From Linnemannia hyalina (lineage: Eukaryota; Mortierellomycota; Mortierellomycetes; Mortierellales; Mortierellaceae): DNA of 64,000 bases. A model generated the notes under the pieces. The model did no database searches and had not been told where the DNA came from. It saw only the letters and a program-made list of their open reading frames with translations. The DNA is taken from positions 558,001 to 622,000 of the forward strand of contig JAHRHY010000026.1 in assembly GCA_019671135.1 (NCBI GenBank), written 5' to 3'. Position numbers and translations under genes: made by a program. Shown here piece by piece: positions 62,691 through 64,000 of the stretch (positions are counted from its first letter, which is position 1; each line of letters opens with the position of its first letter).

Positions 62691-63986
62691 CTAGGCTGAA
62701 TCTTTTTCCAATTGGAAAGAGATTGCATCGGGCTGGTCGCTAGTCTGTGTAGGCTGAAGGGCCGAGATCGAGGCTGTTGCCTTTGGGGCGTTCTTGAACG
62801 AGGGCTTTGCAGGTTTCTTGGGGCAGTCGTCAAGCCAATGATCTGCTGAACCACAGTAGGTGCACAGTCCTTCCTTTTGACGACGAAGACGCTCAGACGG
62901 TGGCAAAGGACCATGGCGAGCATGCGAGAGATCCATGTCCATCGAAGTGGTCGCGGGAGCTGAGGTAGCAGGGGTGGACGCGGTAGTTGGGGTGGATGAG
63001 GCTTGAGTGGTAGTAGAAGTGTGGGCAGTGGTGGAACGGGACGGAGTGCTGGAAGATTTGTTGCCGGAACGGGTCACTGCATAGCCGTACTGTCGGTTGT
63101 CGATGTCGATAGCCAATTGTGAAAACTCGGCAAAGGTAGGTGGCTCGGGGTAGTTTGCCATGGCTTCTTGAACAGACTCCTTCAGGCCGAGGCGGAACTG
63201 TGAAATCATTGCGCTATCATTCCATGCTGTATCCGCTGCAAGGTTGACGAAACGGTTTGTATAGTCGATGGCAGAACCGCGCTGTCTAAGTTGACGGAGT
63301 TGGGTTTCTGCTAGGACGTGAGCATTGGAGACTCCAAAGTTCTTACTCATAAGAGCAAAGAACTGATCCAGGTTAGAAATACATGCGGGTCTCTCCTCGA
63401 CAGGCAACTTGAAGGACGGAACGTATCTCTGCATGTACTTGAACGCTGCAGTATCACCGAGGCGCGAGATAGCCAGCACAATGCGGTCGTGGTCGTTCGG
63501 ATAGAGGGTCTCGTTTGCAACGAAGAAGAGTTCCAGCTGAGCCTGAAACCCTTTCCAATCTTCACGCTTGCCGGAGAAGACTGCGGGGGGTGCTACTTTT
63601 GGCCTCGAAGGGGAGCTATTGCTGGAGTGAGGTGTAGTTGATTGGAAGATGGCACTCACTGTGTTGGTGACATCGGTCTTGTGATCATAAAATAGTTTGC
63701 CTAGTTCTGCGCGAGTGATGGGTGGTAATTGTGACGTCATCTTCTGGACGTTGGATTCGAGGCTGAGTAATCGAGGGTTGAGGTTGACGGTCAGGCTTGT
63801 GAAGAAATCTTCGTTCGAAAGAATGAAGTCCAGCATATCACGGTACTTCTGAACAGTCTCCTCGAGTTCGGTGACTTTGGCTTGCAAGGGAGTGACCGTT
63901 TGAACTATTTGTTCAAGTGTGGCTACTCGGTCCATCAGTGCTTGGAAGCGCGCGTTGGCTGTAAGGATCTCACTATCGGGTAGCAT
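62691..63986 (-). CDS. Gypsy gag (431 aa)
   Basis: Intact ORF. The N-terminal coiled-coil-like part (RVATLEQIVQTVTPLQAKVT) is followed by a capsid-like domain (GFQAQLELFFVANETLYPND and FAEFSQLAIDID). A Ser/Thr/Pro linker precedes one zinc knuckle, CTYCGSADHWLDDC (CX2CX4HX4C). Gag forms the particle and binds the RNA. It ends SFQLEKDSA before TAG. Pol is in a separate downstream frame. Confidence 0.9.
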   Translation of the reverse strand: MLPDSEILTANARFQALMDRVATLEQIVQTVTPLQAKVTELEETVQKYRDMLDFILSNEDFFTSLTVNLNPRLLSLESNVQKMTSQLPPITRAELGKLFYDHKTDVTNTVSAIFQSTTPHSSNSSPSRPKVAPPAVFSGKREDWKGFQAQLELFFVANETLYPNDHDRIVLAISRLGDTAAFKYMQRYVPSFKLPVEERPACISNLDQFFALMSKNFGVSNAHVLAETQLRQLRQRGSAIDYTNRFVNLAADTAWNDSAMISQFRLGLKESVQEAMANYPEPPTFAEFSQLAIDIDNRQYGYAVTRSGNKSSSTPSRSTTAHTSTTTQASSTPTTASTPATSAPATTSMDMDLSHARHGPLPPSERLRRQKEGLCTYCGSADHWLDDCPKKPAKPSFKNAPKATASISALQPTQTSDQPDAISFQLEKDSA

Positions 63987-64000
63987 TGTAGTTGATACGG

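Larger units (their letters stand above)
58175..64000 (-). mobile_element. Ty3/gypsy chromovirus, nearly complete, cut by window edge
   Basis: On the minus strand, gag (63986-62691), pol (62422-59290) and the chromodomain end (58792-58353) are in the normal order. The sequence 58175-58350 is probably the 3' LTR: it has TATAAAAG on the minus strand (58298-58291). The 5' LTR is outside the window. Pol is open except for one MITE insertion, so this element was active recently. LTR limits could not be fixed because only one is visible. Confidence 0.9.

Overview
The window looks like a repeat-rich accessory stretch of an early-diverging filamentous fungus. A Mortierellomycota-like genome is the best guess, made by inference with no database search. 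The evidence is small GT-AG introns in host genes, TATA boxes close to start codons, Crinkler (CRN)-type proteins with the LTLWRVSIP motif, and a mixture of LINE, Ty3/gypsy chromovirus, Helitron, Tc1/mariner, PIF/Harbinger and MITE debris.

Layout, left to right. 0.6-3.5 kb: decayed minus-strand gene of unknown family. 3.8-4.7 kb: CRN pseudogene. 6.2-8.1 kb: 5'-truncated LINE whose poly(A) abuts an antisense 28S rRNA fragment (8.1-8.7 kb). 9.4-10 kb: small secreted-protein candidates. 10.2-11.5 kb: broken nuclear-type gene. 11.8-12.7 kb: second CRN pseudogene. 12.8-14.3 kb: four nearly identical 409-bp tandem units. 14.6-16.3 kb: multi-exon gene with a possible PD-(D/E)XK nuclease signature. 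17-18.7 kb: LTR and gypsy fragment, fused tail to tail to a truncated gene with a FAR1-like zinc cluster and a Fanzor/TnpB-like RuvC start (18.7-20.1 kb). 23.2 kb: intact secreted protein whose mature N terminus is histidine, as in LPMOs. 25-27.6 kb: broken gypsy. 27.5-34.3 kb: Helitron material with a Pif1-type helicase. 35.2 kb: small secreted protein. 36.4-37.9 kb: Tc1, MITE and LINE traces. 38.5-39.3 kb: intact astacin-type secreted metalloprotease. 42-44.2 kb: second nuclease-like gene, broken. 45.2-48.4 kb: largest CRN gene, with a P-loop NTPase domain, inactivated by frameshifts and a 79-bp MITE. 49.4-53.5 kb: Tc1, Harbinger and a 584-bp MITE. 53.5-54.0 kb: second 28S fragment. 54.6-56.4 kb: intact eight-exon aldo-keto reductase. 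57.7-58.2 kb: BED-finger gene fragment. 58.2-64.0 kb: nearly intact Ty3/gypsy chromovirus, split by a MITE.

The genes that look functional are single and unrelated: the AKR, the LPMO-like protein, the astacin, the small secreted proteins and perhaps the 14.6-kb gene. They lie as islands among mobile elements. Several CRN and nuclease-like genes sit close together and are decaying, which suggests a fast-turnover compartment. I see no bacterial operon, CRISPR array or convincing tRNA. The most novel material is the truncated FAR1/RuvC-like gene, the His-brace candidate, the 9-bp-TSD micro-element family and the recent 409-bp satellite.
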